DNA from: Cristatella mucedo
Lineage: Eukaryota > Bryozoa > Phylactolaemata > Cristatellidae
Direction of reading: 5' to 3'
DNA length: 64,000 nt
Assembly (NCBI GenBank): GCA_009760855.2
Contig: WPIO01000011.1
Coordinates: 4,821,001-4,885,000 of the forward strand
Shown: in pieces, positions 34,639 to 45,660 of the stretch
Position numbering within the stretch: position 1 is the first letter of the stretch
Layout: each line of letters starts with the position of its first letter
Made by a program: the position numbers and the translations under genes
The notes under the pieces: generated by a model
Seen by the model: only the letters and a program-made list of their open reading frames with translations
What the model was told of the DNA's origin: nothing
Databases searched by the model: none

Positions 34639-35519
34639 TAAAACTCGGGCTTGTTTCGACAATCAAACCACATTTAAATCGATTCATGTATTTGTGACTT
34701 CCCGTCTTAACTTCTGAAACTACTGCTGGCTGATCTACCGACCTGTGCAATCAAGCACTTACAGCTGGTGCGAAACCCTACAGTTGGCTGGTCTGTCGGA
34801 AGAGTCGCAGTTGCAAAATCACATCACTTCTCGCCGCCCTGCACAGGCTGTCAGTAAACCAACGCATCGACTTCAAGGTTTTGTCAGTCACATTTAGTTC
34901 ACTTTATTCTTTATCTCCAGCCTACCTACCATATCTCTTCATCTCACCATACTAAGCATCTTTCCCACCATTTTTTCCGAATGTCATCGTTTATGGATAC
35001 CACGTACGCACCTAAAATCCTTCAAAGATGGTGCTCTTAGTTAGTAGGCTCCCAAGGCCTAGACTCACTTCCGACTTATGTTATGACATCTCCTGACTTA
35101 CCCACATTTAATAAGAAACTAAAAAGCATATATATATCACAGAATTTCTTTGGTACATGTGAATCTTTCTTTGTGTGTTTATGCGCAGTGACTGTGAATG
35201 TTGCGACACAATAAATTTTCACACTGACCCTATGCATTTCACCTGTAGCCAAGTTTAGTTTATCGTTCATTGATCAAGCTACTACTAAGCATTCCAGCAT
35301 AATTTCCAAGGAGGAAATAAAAGGTGCTTAGAAAAAGATTGAGTTCACTGAGGCGCTATAACAAATGCATTATTTTTATTATTGTTATTATAAGGCTTCA
35401 GGCCGCATAATCTATAGCTTACACGGAATGTAACTAGACTAAGCTCTGCATCACTGCAGGTCACCCAGTTTACTAAGCAAGTGCAGCACGATAAGCTACT
35501 GTTGGCAACTCTAGAATGA

Positions 35520-36080
35520 TAAAATATAGTTAGCTGCACCTGAACTCAGCAGAGTTTGGCCCTCGCCAAAGGGTCGGTCTGATCTTGCTGTGGTCGGAAG
35601 CATGGTAAGTAGCTCAAGCAGCACTCCGAATCTGGCTGGCCGGCCTTGAAGTGCTAGCTGTCTCCACCGACTCTGACGGCATCGAGCACTGGGTCGCACA
35701 GCCGGTTGTTATTCTGAAGCTGCTGGAACTTACCCGGCTCGTAGATGGCCGAGGTTGGGCTGCACAGCCTGCACAGGGCAGGGTCAGCTGCTACTGGGTC
35801 ATGGACTTATTCGCCCCCCACACTCACTTCTAGACCGCCGGTCTTGGCCTTTCGCTTCGGGCCTGACGGTCCGTCCACGTTTGTCCACCGAGCATGCCTG
35901 GACCTGCTGCCAGTGGCTGCTGTTAGGAGTCGGGCATACCCTGTGACGGTTACCAGCAGCCGCCTGTGTCACACGGATGCTCCACTCCGTGCAACTATTG
36001 CGGCTCTTTCAATGCGCTTCTACTGAGGGCGGCTTCGATTTCATTCATGGGCAGACAAGGCAGCAGGAGAAACCTCGCTT
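35520..36080 (+). mobile_element. Fragment of R2/Hero-type LINE (unit-2 copy)
   Basis: Counterpart of 14,880-15,360. The plus strand reads LLPVAAVRSRAYPVTVTSSR and then LCHTDAPLR, i.e. the approach to and first part of the zinc knuckle that is seen with its nuclease domain at 6,400-6,860. Stops and frameshifts are present. Confidence 0.6.
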
Positions 36081-36323
36081 CGGTCTTTGCATTCAGCTTT
36101 TGTATTAGCGCTTTGTAGCAAAAGCATCACAAGGAGGATTCAAAATTTTTAGTCTTAGTAGCTAAACCGATGTTTTACGACAGAGCAGATGAACAATTGA
36201 TTATTAATTGATCTGAGGAGAATATTCTGCTCCACGATGCCGAACTCTACCGAATTAATGGTCCTGCGTCGGCGGACACAGCGAAGCTCACACGGTACAA
36301 CAGGTGGGTGAAATCAGACTTGC

Positions 36324-36676
36324 CTATGCCAAAGGGAATTCACTTCTTTGGCTTTTCAAACTCTCCCTCTGAGGTTAAGAAAGCGCCGTGGGGCGAATTG
36401 TTGAGGCCTGGAGTAGATGCTGTCATCCAGGTGAACGTCACAATAAGCTGGCGTGCAGATAACAACAGATAATGGCGTGCAGATAATAACGTCGGATAAG
36501 CTGGCGTGCAGCACTGAATCTTTAGGAATACAATGTCCGCCGATTGTCATATCAGCTTCTACCTTGTGCGGAAGTGAAGCAACAGCTGTATTCGCCAGAC
36601 AAAGCACTTCGGATAGGACTGCCTTGGTGGAGGGTATTATAACCTTACTTTTCAGAGACGGGGGGGGGCCACAATC
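36324..36676 (-). pseudogene. P450 pseudo-exon 4
   Basis: The acceptor GCAG is kept, then a C/G homopolymer expansion shifts the frame. Helix K reads AVLSEVLCLAN (Arg to Cys). A 54-nt repeat-type expansion (TTATCTGCACGCC units) follows LSD. The PERF region is altered and a stop lies just before IPFGI. The GC donor GCAAGT is kept. Confidence 0.9.
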
Positions 36677-36820
36677 CTGCAATCTAATCAAGCTTGGTCA
36701 CTTTTTGGAAAAAGCTTGACGCATGAGGCAGGTTTAGAAGACCTTCGAGAGTGTTAGAGTGCTTCCGTGGCATTGAACGCTCAGCAGGTGAAGCGAAGAG
36801 AGACTTATCAATGTACCTAC

Positions 36821-36952
36821 CAATTTCTTATTGCACTTTTATCTGAACTTCTGGGTGCATAATCATGAATAACCACGCCCACATAAGCGTGTAAGCCGTA
36901 GTGTCCGTTCCGGCGGTAAACAGTTCGGCAACTAGTGCCATGCAGTTCATTT
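36821..36952 (-). pseudogene. P450 pseudo-exon 3
   Basis: Helix I survives as AELFTAGTDTTAYTLMWAW. The acceptor AG is mutated (GTTAAG became GTAAAA), a stop follows QIKVQ, and 12 bp are missing before the GTAGGT donor. Confidence 0.9.
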
Positions 36953-37233
36953 TTTACCAGAAAAAAACGAAAGAAATTTTTTTACGGAGAGAGTGAAAAA
37001 CTCGGCATCAGGTTTTATGCTGATCCAAAAGACTAGTTATCTACAGTCCCCATAAGCTGCGACTGCAAGAATATTTCTATCAAAATTCTTAATGCTAAGC
37101 GACACCAAGCAATAAGGGTATTTAACTAAACTCATGCCAGGTCTTCCAAGCATGGGATGCAAGCTAAATGTCTATAATGGCTACTGCCTTTACGGAGGTG
37201 ACTGTAAAGCTGAATGTAGGCATCGTACTTGAG

Positions 37234-37602
37234 CTGTCTCATTCCTCCGCTTAAAGACAGTTGGCGACAGAAGCTTCAGCTCTGCAGGTCCTAGACTGTG
37301 GAACTCGCTTCCACAATTCTTACGCAACGACATCTACTCTCCAACTGCCGACTATGGCACATCTTTTTCAGCGGTCCTCAACTGCTACTTCTATGCTACT
37401 CACTACCTCAACTGCTCTCCTAACTCTGCTATGCTTCCCACTTTCTCTTTGTTGCCTGAGACGAAGTCTGTTGGCTACCGAATGCGTACCAAAAGCCGCT
37501 TAGGCGGTGAGTGCGCTATATAAAACTCGCCTGCGTAACACCCACATGGTCTTTATGACTTTGTGGAGTTACTGACGGAGATAAATTACATTACATTGAA
37601 GA
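37234..37602 (+). mobile_element. Family-2 LINE 3' fragment in pseudogene intron 2
   Basis: Almost identical to 34,045-34,405: CGACAGAAGCTTCAGCTCTG, GGAACTCGCTTCCACAATTC, and the end TTACTGACGGAGATAAATTA, CATTACATT. The flanks (CGTACTTGA and GAAGATATGTGAAG) join at 16,411-16,435 in unit 1, which lacks it. Confidence 0.87.
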
Positions 37603-37713
37603 TATGTGAAGCTGCGATAATTAGCTCCAGTGCTTGGCCACTTCCGATAGAAGTCATTACGGTTCCCGAGAGAGCGGTAAGAAAAAACCTACTGTATAAC
37701 GAAAGCTTACAAT

Positions 37714-37816
37714 AGCATTAAATTAAACTAAATTAACTATAATTCATTTGCATAGCACCCGAAGAGAACTTAATCTCTATTCAGGCGCTTTACATATGCC
37801 TCGGGGCTCCAGCATT
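37714..37816 (-). mobile_element. 5'-truncated SINE with AATGCT target duplication, inserted in P450 exon 2 relic
   Basis: On the minus strand it begins in the B-box end (GGAGCCCCGAGG) and runs through AAAGCGCCTGAATAGAGATT, AAGTTCTCTTCGGGTGCTAT to an AATTTAGTTTAATTT tail. It is bounded by AATGCT on both sides (37,811-37,816 and 37,714-37,719 on the plus strand as AGCATT). The 3' stem-loop matches the SINE at 27,176-27,215. Confidence 0.8.
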
Positions 37817-38343
37817 CATAAAGTATTCACTCACAATAGCATTCATAAAGTATTCCATGTTAGTACTCACAATTTGACATAATTACGGTAGCAAAAAAGT
37901 CTCCCGCTAAGAATTTAAGTGGCGTCGCATCAATGACAGTCAGTTTCCTCAAGAATTTGGTCTGAACTAACAAATTATTCATAGGTGAAGCGAAAACAGC
38001 ATCGTCGTACTCAAAGTGGGCGCCAATTTTGCAAATGACATTTGAAATCGCTCGGTGCATATGGCTGTCGATGTCAGTCTGAAAATGTAAAGCATCTAGA
38101 AAGAGACTGAGTTCTCTGAGGGCGCTTTATCAAGAGTATCATTATTATTATTAACAGGACGTCCGTCCAGCTCCTCTAACTGCTTGACGAACGGTTCAAC
38201 CTACTCCATTATCTTGATCCACATGTCAACCTTACCCATGCCCTGCTCAAGTAGAACGGTAAGAACAAACTTACGCTACTCCTTCCAGAGAGGCGATACA
38301 ACTAATCCCTTATTGGCAAGAGTTATTTGCGTCAGAGCTGTTG
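37817..38343 (-). pseudogene. P450 pseudo-exon 2, interrupted and 3'-truncated
   Basis: Retains the tandem acceptor (CAGCAACAG). It contains stops at the WKEQR position (WKE then stop) and after IME. It is split by LINE sequence at about 38,083-38,152 and ends after NMEYF in a 27-bp tandem duplication abutting a SINE. The part encoding QHKETLNAD to SSFD is lost. Confidence 0.9.
38083..38152 (+). mobile_element. 70-bp family-1 LINE 3' end inserted inside P450 exon 2 relic
   Basis: Reads AATGTAAAGCATCTAGAAAG, AGACTGAGTTCTCTGAGGGC, GCTTTATCAAGAGTATC and (ATT)n. It interrupts the exon between CGGCTGTCAA and AACAGGACGTCCGTCCAG, which are contiguous at 20,120-20,145 in the intact gene. It consists of nothing but the LINE 3' stem-loop and tail. 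Confidence 0.88.
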
Positions 38344-38804
38344 CTGGGCGACACAATTCCCGCAATTAGCATGTACGCAGCCGCGAAAATCGCGATTCAA
38401 AACTATACATTAAGCAGACAAGCCCTCAGTGGGACGTTGAAACAGTCATTAAGTTCAGCTGGGCCTCGCATATGTGCAGAATCTAATCTGAGCACTACCG
38501 AATACCAAGCACTCATAGAGGTGCCTTTGTTTGTGCTTTATTATACCTGCTAATGTAACAAGACTATCGATAAATGAATTATTCTAATAGAAAGTTTTGG
38601 CTGAAAAATTGTCGGGAAAAGTATCTATTTGAGAAGACACGCATCTTTGGTTCAGTCTTGTAGACAAGTTAGGATTTAACTATGTGAGCTCCTGACTGCC
38701 TTCAACTGGCTGCTGCCGTTGCCACTCATGCAAATCTATTACCCACTAATTCATGGACATTTTTGCCAGTGCTATCAGGCCATTTAAATATTCATGACAC
38801 TATG

Positions 38805-40016
38805 ATAATCATAATAATAATAATGCACTAGATAAAGCGCCCTCAGAGAACTCAATCTCTCTCTAGGCGCTTTGCATTTGCTGCAAAGCAAAATGCAATT
38901 GAATGGTGAGTAAAATCATGCTTGATAAACAAACAAAATGCATAATGTGATTAGGGGCGACATGCACAGGTTGAGCGTGCAAATGTGGTTAGTGGCAGCC
39001 TGCAAGGTGTCAGCACGCATAAGCACATCAAGAATAAATCACAGGGACCCACTAAATGCTGTCCTTAATAGGTGTGTTTTTAAATTCCTTTTAAATGAGG
39101 TCAGGTCAGGGGATGTCCTGACACAGGTCGGGAGTGAGTTCCAGGCTTTGGGAGCATTCGAACTAAATGCACGGTCTCCAAAAGCATTGAGGTCTGTATG
39201 GGGTATTTGTAGACTGTCGGATTTCGAAAAGCGGTTGGTACAATGCTTGGCCTGATGGGGGAGTATATCTGAGAGATAGGCTCGAGCCATAGAATGAAGT
39301 GACCTAAAAGTGAGCGACAAAACCTTGAAGTCAATCCGTTGCTTGACTGTTAGCCAGTGCAGGTCGGCGAGAAGTGGAGTAATGTGGCATCTGCGACGCT
39401 TACGACAGACAAGCCTAGCTCCGGAGTTTTGCACCAGCTGCAATCGCCTGATCGCACATGCCGGTAAGCTCGGGAGCAGTGAGTTGCAGAAGTCGAGACG
39501 AGATGTCACGAATGCATGGATAAACTTAGACGTGGTATCCTTATCTAAACAAGCCCAAATTTTAGCAATGTTATGAAGCTGAAAATAGGCAGATTTGACC
39601 GTGGAGCTTATATGGTCGTCTAACGAGAGGTCGCTTTGGAATATGACACCTATATTTCGAGCTGATTCAACTGGAGATATGCTGGAAAAGCCAATTTTGA
39701 GCGTCAGCCTTCCCAATTTGTGAATCACACTGGGTTTGCCCATAACTAGTAAGTTATTTTTATCGTCATTTAGTTTTAGAAAATTTGCTGTCATCCATGT
39801 GCAGATGTCATCAATACATGCAGCAAGTGAGTTGAGAGAATTTTAGGTGCTCGAAGTCTGGGAGGGATCAAAGCAAAGGTACAACTGAGTGTCATCCGCA
39901 TAAAAGTGAAAGCCTCGATTGTGCTTGGCAATCACATCAGTAAGAGGGAGAGTATAAACCGTGAAATGAACCAGAGCTAGCACGGAGCCCTGAGGTACGC
40001 CATATTTCAGAAGTAC
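38805..40016 (-). mobile_element. Family-1 LINE, 5'-truncated, in pseudogene intron 1
   Basis: The tail ATAATAATAATGC at 38,811 is followed by a perfect stem-loop (CGCCCTCAGAGAACTC...). The minus frame 39,794-39,039 encodes 251 residues of the RT C-terminal part ([72 protein letters not shown]), and 40,082-39,843 carries [10 protein letters not shown] and [12 protein letters not shown] (YADD). Unit 1 lacks it. It is among the youngest-looking copies. Confidence 0.9.
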
Positions 40017-41639
40017 TAATCTCTCAGTTTTGTTGTGCCAACCACCACTCAAAACTATTTGTCTCACATGAAAGTGATTCATTTCAATAATTGGCTTGCA
40101 ATCGCTGATTGAACTCCACTCTATGGATATTTATTTTGTGTACTTCTCTATCTAATCTTTATTCAAACCACATTTACGTTTCCATAATGGCTCGAAGCTA
40201 CGACCGGGGTCGAAAATGACGACTACCTAATGCTGCCCATAGTTTCTTTTGATTTTTAGAAAGGAAGACCATTACGTACTTGGATAAATAAAGCTTATTC
40301 AACTTTCTTCGATAAGCGGGAGCGAAAAGGTCAATTTAATTCACGTCAGCACCAGGCATATTTCAGCATTTTTCTTTCAGTCCAGTCAATCAATTTTTTA
40401 CCAGTGGCTTTTCAATGGTTTGGTTGTTAACAGATCGCTGCAAATCGTTGAAGTTGACTGGAATTGATTACTTGTACGGCAGCTTGTAAAGTTGATATAT
40501 AGACGAGTAGTTCATCCACTTCCGAAAAGAACTGTACGGAAATATTTCATGATCTCAAGATAGAGTCTATCCTATCGATATAAAAAAGAAACAGTAAGGA
40601 TATTTTTCGTGACCCCATAGTGGAGTCCTTCTTAAAAAAATGGCAGACTATATTAGGTAGTTACAAATGCTAAGAAATTTTCAGTGTAACCATAACTAAA
40701 ACATCGAGGTAGAAACTTGATAGGAAAACCAAATTGTTTTAATGTACCATTCCACTTGAGTCAAGACCACGAACAGCAGAATGATTTATGAAAAGCAAGT
40801 TTTCAGGTATAGCAAAGCGTTGGAAAGCATTTAGATATCAAACTTAGACAAGAATACGAAAGAACGAAAAAAGGTACTCTTAGCTGCTGTTTTAGGACTA
40901 CAAGATTAACATAGTGCGATTAATCATGGACAGCTTAGAAAGAAAACTATGCAGCAGCAAAAATGATAATGATACTCTGGAATGCAGAGACAGGTTCGAC
41001 ATTATATGTGACTTGGATGATACAAAGACATTGCAAGTGGCGACAGAAGTCTGAAGCGAATTAAAACGTAAATATAACTATGAGCCAGCTGGATCAAAGA
41101 CGGATGAGTTATAAATGCAACCCGAGAGCGTGCATACCTTAACTAAGGGCTTGTCTCAGTTATCGCTACAAGAAATGGCTCGGTGGTATACTTTATTCAT
41201 GCCTAATTTAGGAGACCAATAAGCATTCTGTTGCAAGCATTTCGAATTTTATCCATAGCACTGCATAGCCTATCACCAAGTGGAAAGGCTTTTTAGATTA
41301 GTCACTTCATGATTTTCATTGCAGATAATTGATTTTGGCATGTGTTTGCTTCGGTTAAGGTTTAGAGTTGATGGGTTAGATTAAGGGCAATTCATAGGCT
41401 CAATGTATCAAATTTATGGATTAATTTTAGCAGCTTAGCAGTGCTTTGGCAACTTTAGGGTTTTATACCTTAGCAGATAAACGGTTGTCCGCTTTTTTAG
41501 TTTAGGGTAACTTCCGAGAAACCAAAATCAGCTCTGATTACTTTCAGCTACATACCTCTGCCAAAAAATTCGGGATATCTTAGACAGGGATAATACATTC
41601 AAAGTGGTCAATGCATTGCATTTATGATCCTGCCTTGAA

Positions 41640-42262
41640 TTCTGTAAGTCACTGCTTGCTTATTTCGCCGTAGGTGAAATCAGATCATTGCAGTTGGTGC
41701 AAAACTCTGCAGCTAGGCTCACATGTCGTGCGCTTCACAATTGCCACATCACATCACTTCTCGCCTACCTGCACTGGCTCTCAATCAAGCAGCATATCGA
41801 CTTTAAGGTTCTGTGACTTACTTTTCGGTTCCTTCATTTTCTTTCTCCAGTCTGCATATCAGAGCAACTCCCCACCAGGTGAAGAGTCATACAACCAGCT
41901 GTTTTTTAACTGAATAATTTAGCCACACCTCGTTCGAATCTTGAAACCGTTGGCGACTGTGCCTTTAGTTGATATGCTCCCAAAGCCTGAAACTCACTAG
42001 TGACGCACGTATCAACATCCCTGACCAGACAAAACTTATTTAAAAAAAAGCCTAATAAGCACATGTTTACAACAGAATTTGGCGGGTCTTAGTGATTCGT
42101 CCTTCGTGTGCATGTACGTGCTTACACTATGCCTGCTGCTTGCAGACGTTACCACCAAGCATTTTGTAATGCTTTCTTTGCAGCATCTATAAAGTGCCTC
42201 AAGAGAGATTCAGTTCTCTGAGGGTGCTTTGCAAATGGATTATAGTATTTTTCTTATTATAA
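41640..42262 (+). mobile_element. Family-1 LINE 3' fragment
   Basis: Begins in the C-terminal RT region (CAGTTGGTGCAAAACTCTGC, ACATCACTTCTCGCCTACC). The 3' end is AAAGTGCCTCAAGAGAGATT, CAGTTCTCTGAGGGTGCTTT and TTCTTATTATAA. Confidence 0.8.
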
Positions 42263-42379
42263 CTGGCAGCCTCATGATACGTCCAGATTGAAAGCATGCG
42301 CCAGACCTTTTGTTTTCATGGTAGGCTGAGCAGGGCAAAGGATGACTTAATAGCTCAAACGTTTTAAGCAGCCAACGCC

Positions 42380-42870
42380 TATGCATTACGAGACTAGGTC
42401 GACGTTTGATTTACAGAAGATCGAGGGAGTCAAGGTCAGGTCTAGTGTCAGCCGAAGGCGATGTGACGGAGTGGGCCAATGAGTCAAGGCCATTAGGATT
42501 CGATAGCGTCGGACGAGCCCGACCGCCGGTCGGCCAGACAGCCAGCCAGCGACCTGCCGGATTGAGTCTCGGAAACGCACGGAGTGGGGCAGGCACCCTC
42601 ATCATCTTTCGATGACGGTAGGAGTTCTAGGGTCAGATGCATGGCAAAAGGCTCGAGAGGCGGACGCTGCAAGCTGAACACTCGAAAACGCACTTGGCTT
42701 GTCGCTCCTGTCCCGATTTAGAGGGTAAGCTAGGAACGTTCCCGTGGTTTAGTGAGCAGGTCTTTTTTAGAGCTGCATCCGGTGCACTGGGGGTTTCTGC
42801 AGAGCCATTGAGCGCCTGATCAGGTGCTGCAGGCTTTTTGCTCGGCGAAAGCGTGCTCTTTACAGCGTTG
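42380..42870. other. GC-rich segment of unknown nature
   Basis: An abrupt rise in GC relative to its flanks, with short open frames on both strands and GCCGGTCGGCCAGACAGCC-type runs. No family recognised. It resembles the GC-rich insert at 25,390-25,738 only in composition. Confidence 0.4.
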
Positions 42871-43292
42871 CGACCGTGTGCAAGTCTGGCATAGTCGGCA
42901 GAGTGTGGGCATAAAACTGAACTGGTCTCGCTAAGACATTATGTGCTTGTGATTTAAGTTCAATAAAACTAGTTATTTAAGAGACGCTGAAAGTTTCTTT
43001 ATATCTATTTCATGCAGTAGTCCAGCAACTATGGGATACCCCCTTCACCTACTCAATCAGTAGGGTAAGAAGAAACGACAGCATAAGTTAAATGGTTAAT
43101 GAAACAATAGCTTGTGACAAAAATTCTAAACCTGCGGATTTTATAAAGAATTGCATGTGCGTGATTTAAGGAAGTTCGGTGGTATAATATCATTGGTAGG
43201 AGAGGCAAATAGCGATATTAACATAACTCAGAATGTCACAATTATTTAGCTCGAGTCAAGTCAAAACATTGGACACCTACTATTTTCCCTAC

Positions 43293-43613
43293 CAGAGTTG
43301 GCGGACGATGTATGGCTGAGCCCGGAGGCCTGGAGCTGCATAACTCAGCTTGGCGAACGAAAGCGTCGTGTATAACGTAGCAGTCATGAAAAATCGTTCG
43401 TTGCGACCATCAAATATAGCATACAATGGATGAAACTGCTGCTGCGTATTTAAGGGTGTCTTCAAAGTCAATCAGACTGGATCTCAGCGAGCTGAACTAT
43501 GATGGTCCCCCGGGGTATTTTTGCTTCAAGAATCCAAGAGCCAGAGCCAATCCTGTTATAGCCAAAGCTGCGGCCGACAGTGAAGACAGTACGGTCAGCT
43601 CCAGAAGCCACAT
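43293..43613 (-). pseudogene. P450 pseudo-exon 1
   Basis: ATG at 43,613 with MWLLELTVLSSLSAAALAIT and a KYPGGPS hinge, then TAG in place of the TGG of the PSWF motif. About 11 bp are deleted after the LIDFEDTLK segment, and a further small deletion falls within the MTDYDVIYD segment. Donor GTAGGG at 43,292. Confidence 0.9.
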
Positions 43614-44115
43614 TTTCTGCCTGCATAACCCAACAATAATAATAATACCTGCAACTGTTATCACGTAAAAAGCAGATTATTGGTAAGCTTCCAAAGATAT
43701 TGAACACATTTAAGAATAGCTTCTTCAGAGTCATTGACTGCTAATTAGTATTGACCGTAGCAGGAATCGTGGCTTCAGCCAGGATTAAACCAGGCCATGC
43801 CCTATCTTACAGTTAACTCGAGCCATACACTGGGGCACGCAGTAGTTACGTCCATGGATGCATCGTATTGCATTGCAGTAACGAGGTCTAGTCTACCGGA
43901 GGAAATAAACCTGCTAACGAACTGCCAAGCATTATTTCAAGTTGTATTACTGTGGCTCTGAAGCCTAGGATCGGTAATTCAATGGAACAGATTGTCATAT
44001 GGTTCAAATGTAATTAGATCCCACCTAAACGTCCTAGATGACAGCAGTGCCTAACCAGAGGCTGCAACGTAAAATTTTTCTATAACCGATCGGCTTGGCA
44101 CGAGTAGTCAGCATA

Positions 44116-44509
44116 CGTGTGACTTTTATACAGCTTCATTTCCATGGGTTGGTTTGTGCCTTTTAAACTAAATAACTCAACTAATATTTCACGCATCGGA
44201 GTTTAAATTCAAAATGTGAGCTCAGCTTTGATTTTTTGACCCTAGTTTTTTAATATTTTTTATTCCGGTTTGATACAATTGGTTCTATATGTCCACGATT
44301 ACGGAACTTTAAGCTCCATGACGTTTCATGACATATACCACCAAATGTATCAAATTAAAATAAAAAAATATTGAATACTGACTAGGCTATAAAATCAGAG
44401 CTGAACTACCATTTCAAATTTCATTCCAATACGTGAAATATTAGTTGAGTTTATTTAAATTACAAGGCACACACAAACCCTGCAAACAAAGCTGTATAAA
44501 AGTCACAAG
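44116..44509. mobile_element. Foldback element (MITE-like), 394 bp, TA-flanked
   Basis: The two halves are near-complementary over about 190 bp. The left end CGTGTGACTTTTATACAGC matches the reverse complement of the right end, CTTGTGACTTTTATACAGC. Further in, AACTCAACTAATATTTCACG and GATACAATTGG...ATATGTC recur inverted. A TA dinucleotide lies directly outside each end (44,114-44,115 and 44,510-44,511). It has no coding capacity. TA target sites and long inverted repeats suggest a non-autonomous Tc1/mariner-type element, but the superfamily is inferred. Confidence 0.82.
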
Positions 44510-44860
44510 TATGCACCTCAACAAGCTTCAAGCATATATCGCATTCTACCAAGATTCGTCAACTTGGGATACAAGTCGCACATTATGCGGAGATCAGTAA
44601 TTTTTGTATTTTTAGATTTGTTGCTTCTGGTTTACATTCGGGTTAGACGTGGTTGGCATAACCAATTTTTCTTTCACGTGGAAGTCGTCAGAACTTTCAA
44701 TCCCAGTTCTAGCATGTTTGTCTTTTGAAAGGTACCATATACACATATTTGATTGTTGGAGAAATTGCATAGGTATTTTCTTGACATTTACCCTTAACGT
44801 CGACAGTACGCCAGAGCCTTTTTGTATTAAGCTCGCTCATACGAGAGCGTTCAACCGCAT
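44510..44860. other. Spacer, nothing recognised
   Basis: AT-rich sequence with no convincing similarity to the flank of unit 1. The tandem array appears to end here. Confidence 0.5.
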
Positions 44861-45660
44861 GTGATTCGGCAAAGTCGCCCTCGACTGCCAGAATACTCTT
44901 TCCCACCGGAAACCATGACTCCCTCCGAGTGCCTTTCTTTTTTCACTCTGAACGAAGTTTTCATAGATTGTTTAAATAACCCACGACCGCCAAATGTTGC
45001 AGTGCAACGATCAGTTTTTGTTCCCCCCCCAAGACGACCCGACATGCCATCTGTATAGACCATCACTCTCGGCCAGCAGCCTGTCCTCCTATCTCATGAT
45101 GAACAGTAGCTCAGCTGCGCTGCTGTCACGGCTACCACCGCTGATTGCCAGACGGATTACAGCTGATATCAGGACGACCCAGGAATCTCACGGACGACGT
45201 CGTCCTGCAAGCTCTGAACAGCCAACAGGTCTCACTGCTCGAGGCACAGGCATTGCTTACTCCCAAGCTCTTGCACAAGCGAGTCAACAAGCTTCCGGGA
45301 TGCTGCTTCATGCAGTGGCACTGCTGAGAAACTGCCCAGCGCTACTTTGGAACTTTATTGGGACTGCATTCATGTATTTCAACGCCAGTTTGTAACTACT
45401 TCGTTGTGTCGTGGCCAAGTTCATACTGCCTCTGAATTTACCCCCTAGGCCAGCAGCAATATAGCAACCTCTGGCTAGCCAGTCTCTTACCAGCTGCGAA
45501 GCCGATTCCTTCCGAGGTCAGACATGCCGAACCCACATCCGTCTTATTGGGGCAGACAGAGGACCCTATCCTTCGGCTGCTTGAGATAAGCTGATGCTTC
45601 GCTGCCTGCCGTTCGGCCTAATTGGCTCTCTCTCCGGTGCGTTATCAAAATAAATTAAAC
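44861..45660 (+). other. Possible decayed coding repeat, unidentified
   Basis: Overlapping plus frames (44,861-45,058; 44,994-45,395; 45,145-45,327) read like one frameshifted coding region, for example TPSECLSFFTLNEVF and then DDVVLQALNSQQVSLLEAQ, LLTPKLLHKRVNKLPG. AATAAA occurs at 45,649-45,654, followed by an A-rich end. No family recognised. A processed pseudogene or transposon protein is possible, but neither is shown. Confidence 0.3.

Larger units (their letters stand above)
32780..35395 (+). mobile_element. Older family-1 LINE, unit-2 copy, interrupted by two family-2 insertions
   Basis: Plus-strand counterpart of 12,717-14,725 and better preserved. Blocks readable in changing frames are SLASGHVNVPLKKPVERPLL, a QYGFRANHSTES block, NLSAAFF, SSEKPLKYVVPQG, LFTVYTHPLADVIARHNLSF then HFYADDTHLHL, and [20 protein letters not shown]. 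The element is broken at 33,812 and 34,506 by family-2 inserts, resumes with the C-terminal and 3' UTR regions, and ends in a stem-loop remnant near 35,325 and TTATTATTATTATAA. Confidence 0.83.
40490..42875. other. 2.4-kb block inserted in pseudogene intron 1
   Basis: Unit 1 passes directly from sequence matching 40,480 (about 21,330) to sequence matching 42,880 (about 21,410). The block is AT-rich at 40,500-41,640, then a LINE fragment (41,640-42,262), then a GC-rich stretch (42,380-42,870). No overall terminal repeats were recognised. Confidence 0.55.
36324..43613 (-). pseudogene. Dead cytochrome P450 paralogue (exons 1-4, haem exon deleted)
   Basis: Four exon relics in the same order, strand and phase as the intact gene: 43613-43293, 38343-37817, 36952-36821 and 36676-36324. 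The lesions are independent and numerous: a nonsense codon at the Trp of the PSWF motif, an 11-bp deletion and other frameshifts in exon 1; two stops, a 70-bp LINE end and a SINE-associated truncation in exon 2; loss of the acceptor AG, a stop and a 12-bp deletion in exon 3; and a G-run frameshift, ExxR changed to ExxC, a tandem expansion and a stop in exon 4. No exon 5 exists where expected. It cannot encode a working P450. What remains could at most be transcribed. Confidence 0.92.
29890..44115 (-). repeat. Tandem segmental duplication, unit 2 (carries the dead P450)
   Basis: Collinear with 7,020-22,720. Relative to unit 1 it has lost the haem-exon region (equivalent of about 8,040-10,460) and about 3.3 kb covering the end of exon 2 and most of intron 2. 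It has gained several LINEs and a SINE. Similarity stops at about 44,112, where the foldback element begins. Confidence 0.85.

Noticed and set aside
36324-43613. Second functional P450
   Set aside because: Stops, frameshifts, lost ExxR arginine, lost acceptor and absent haem exon exclude function.
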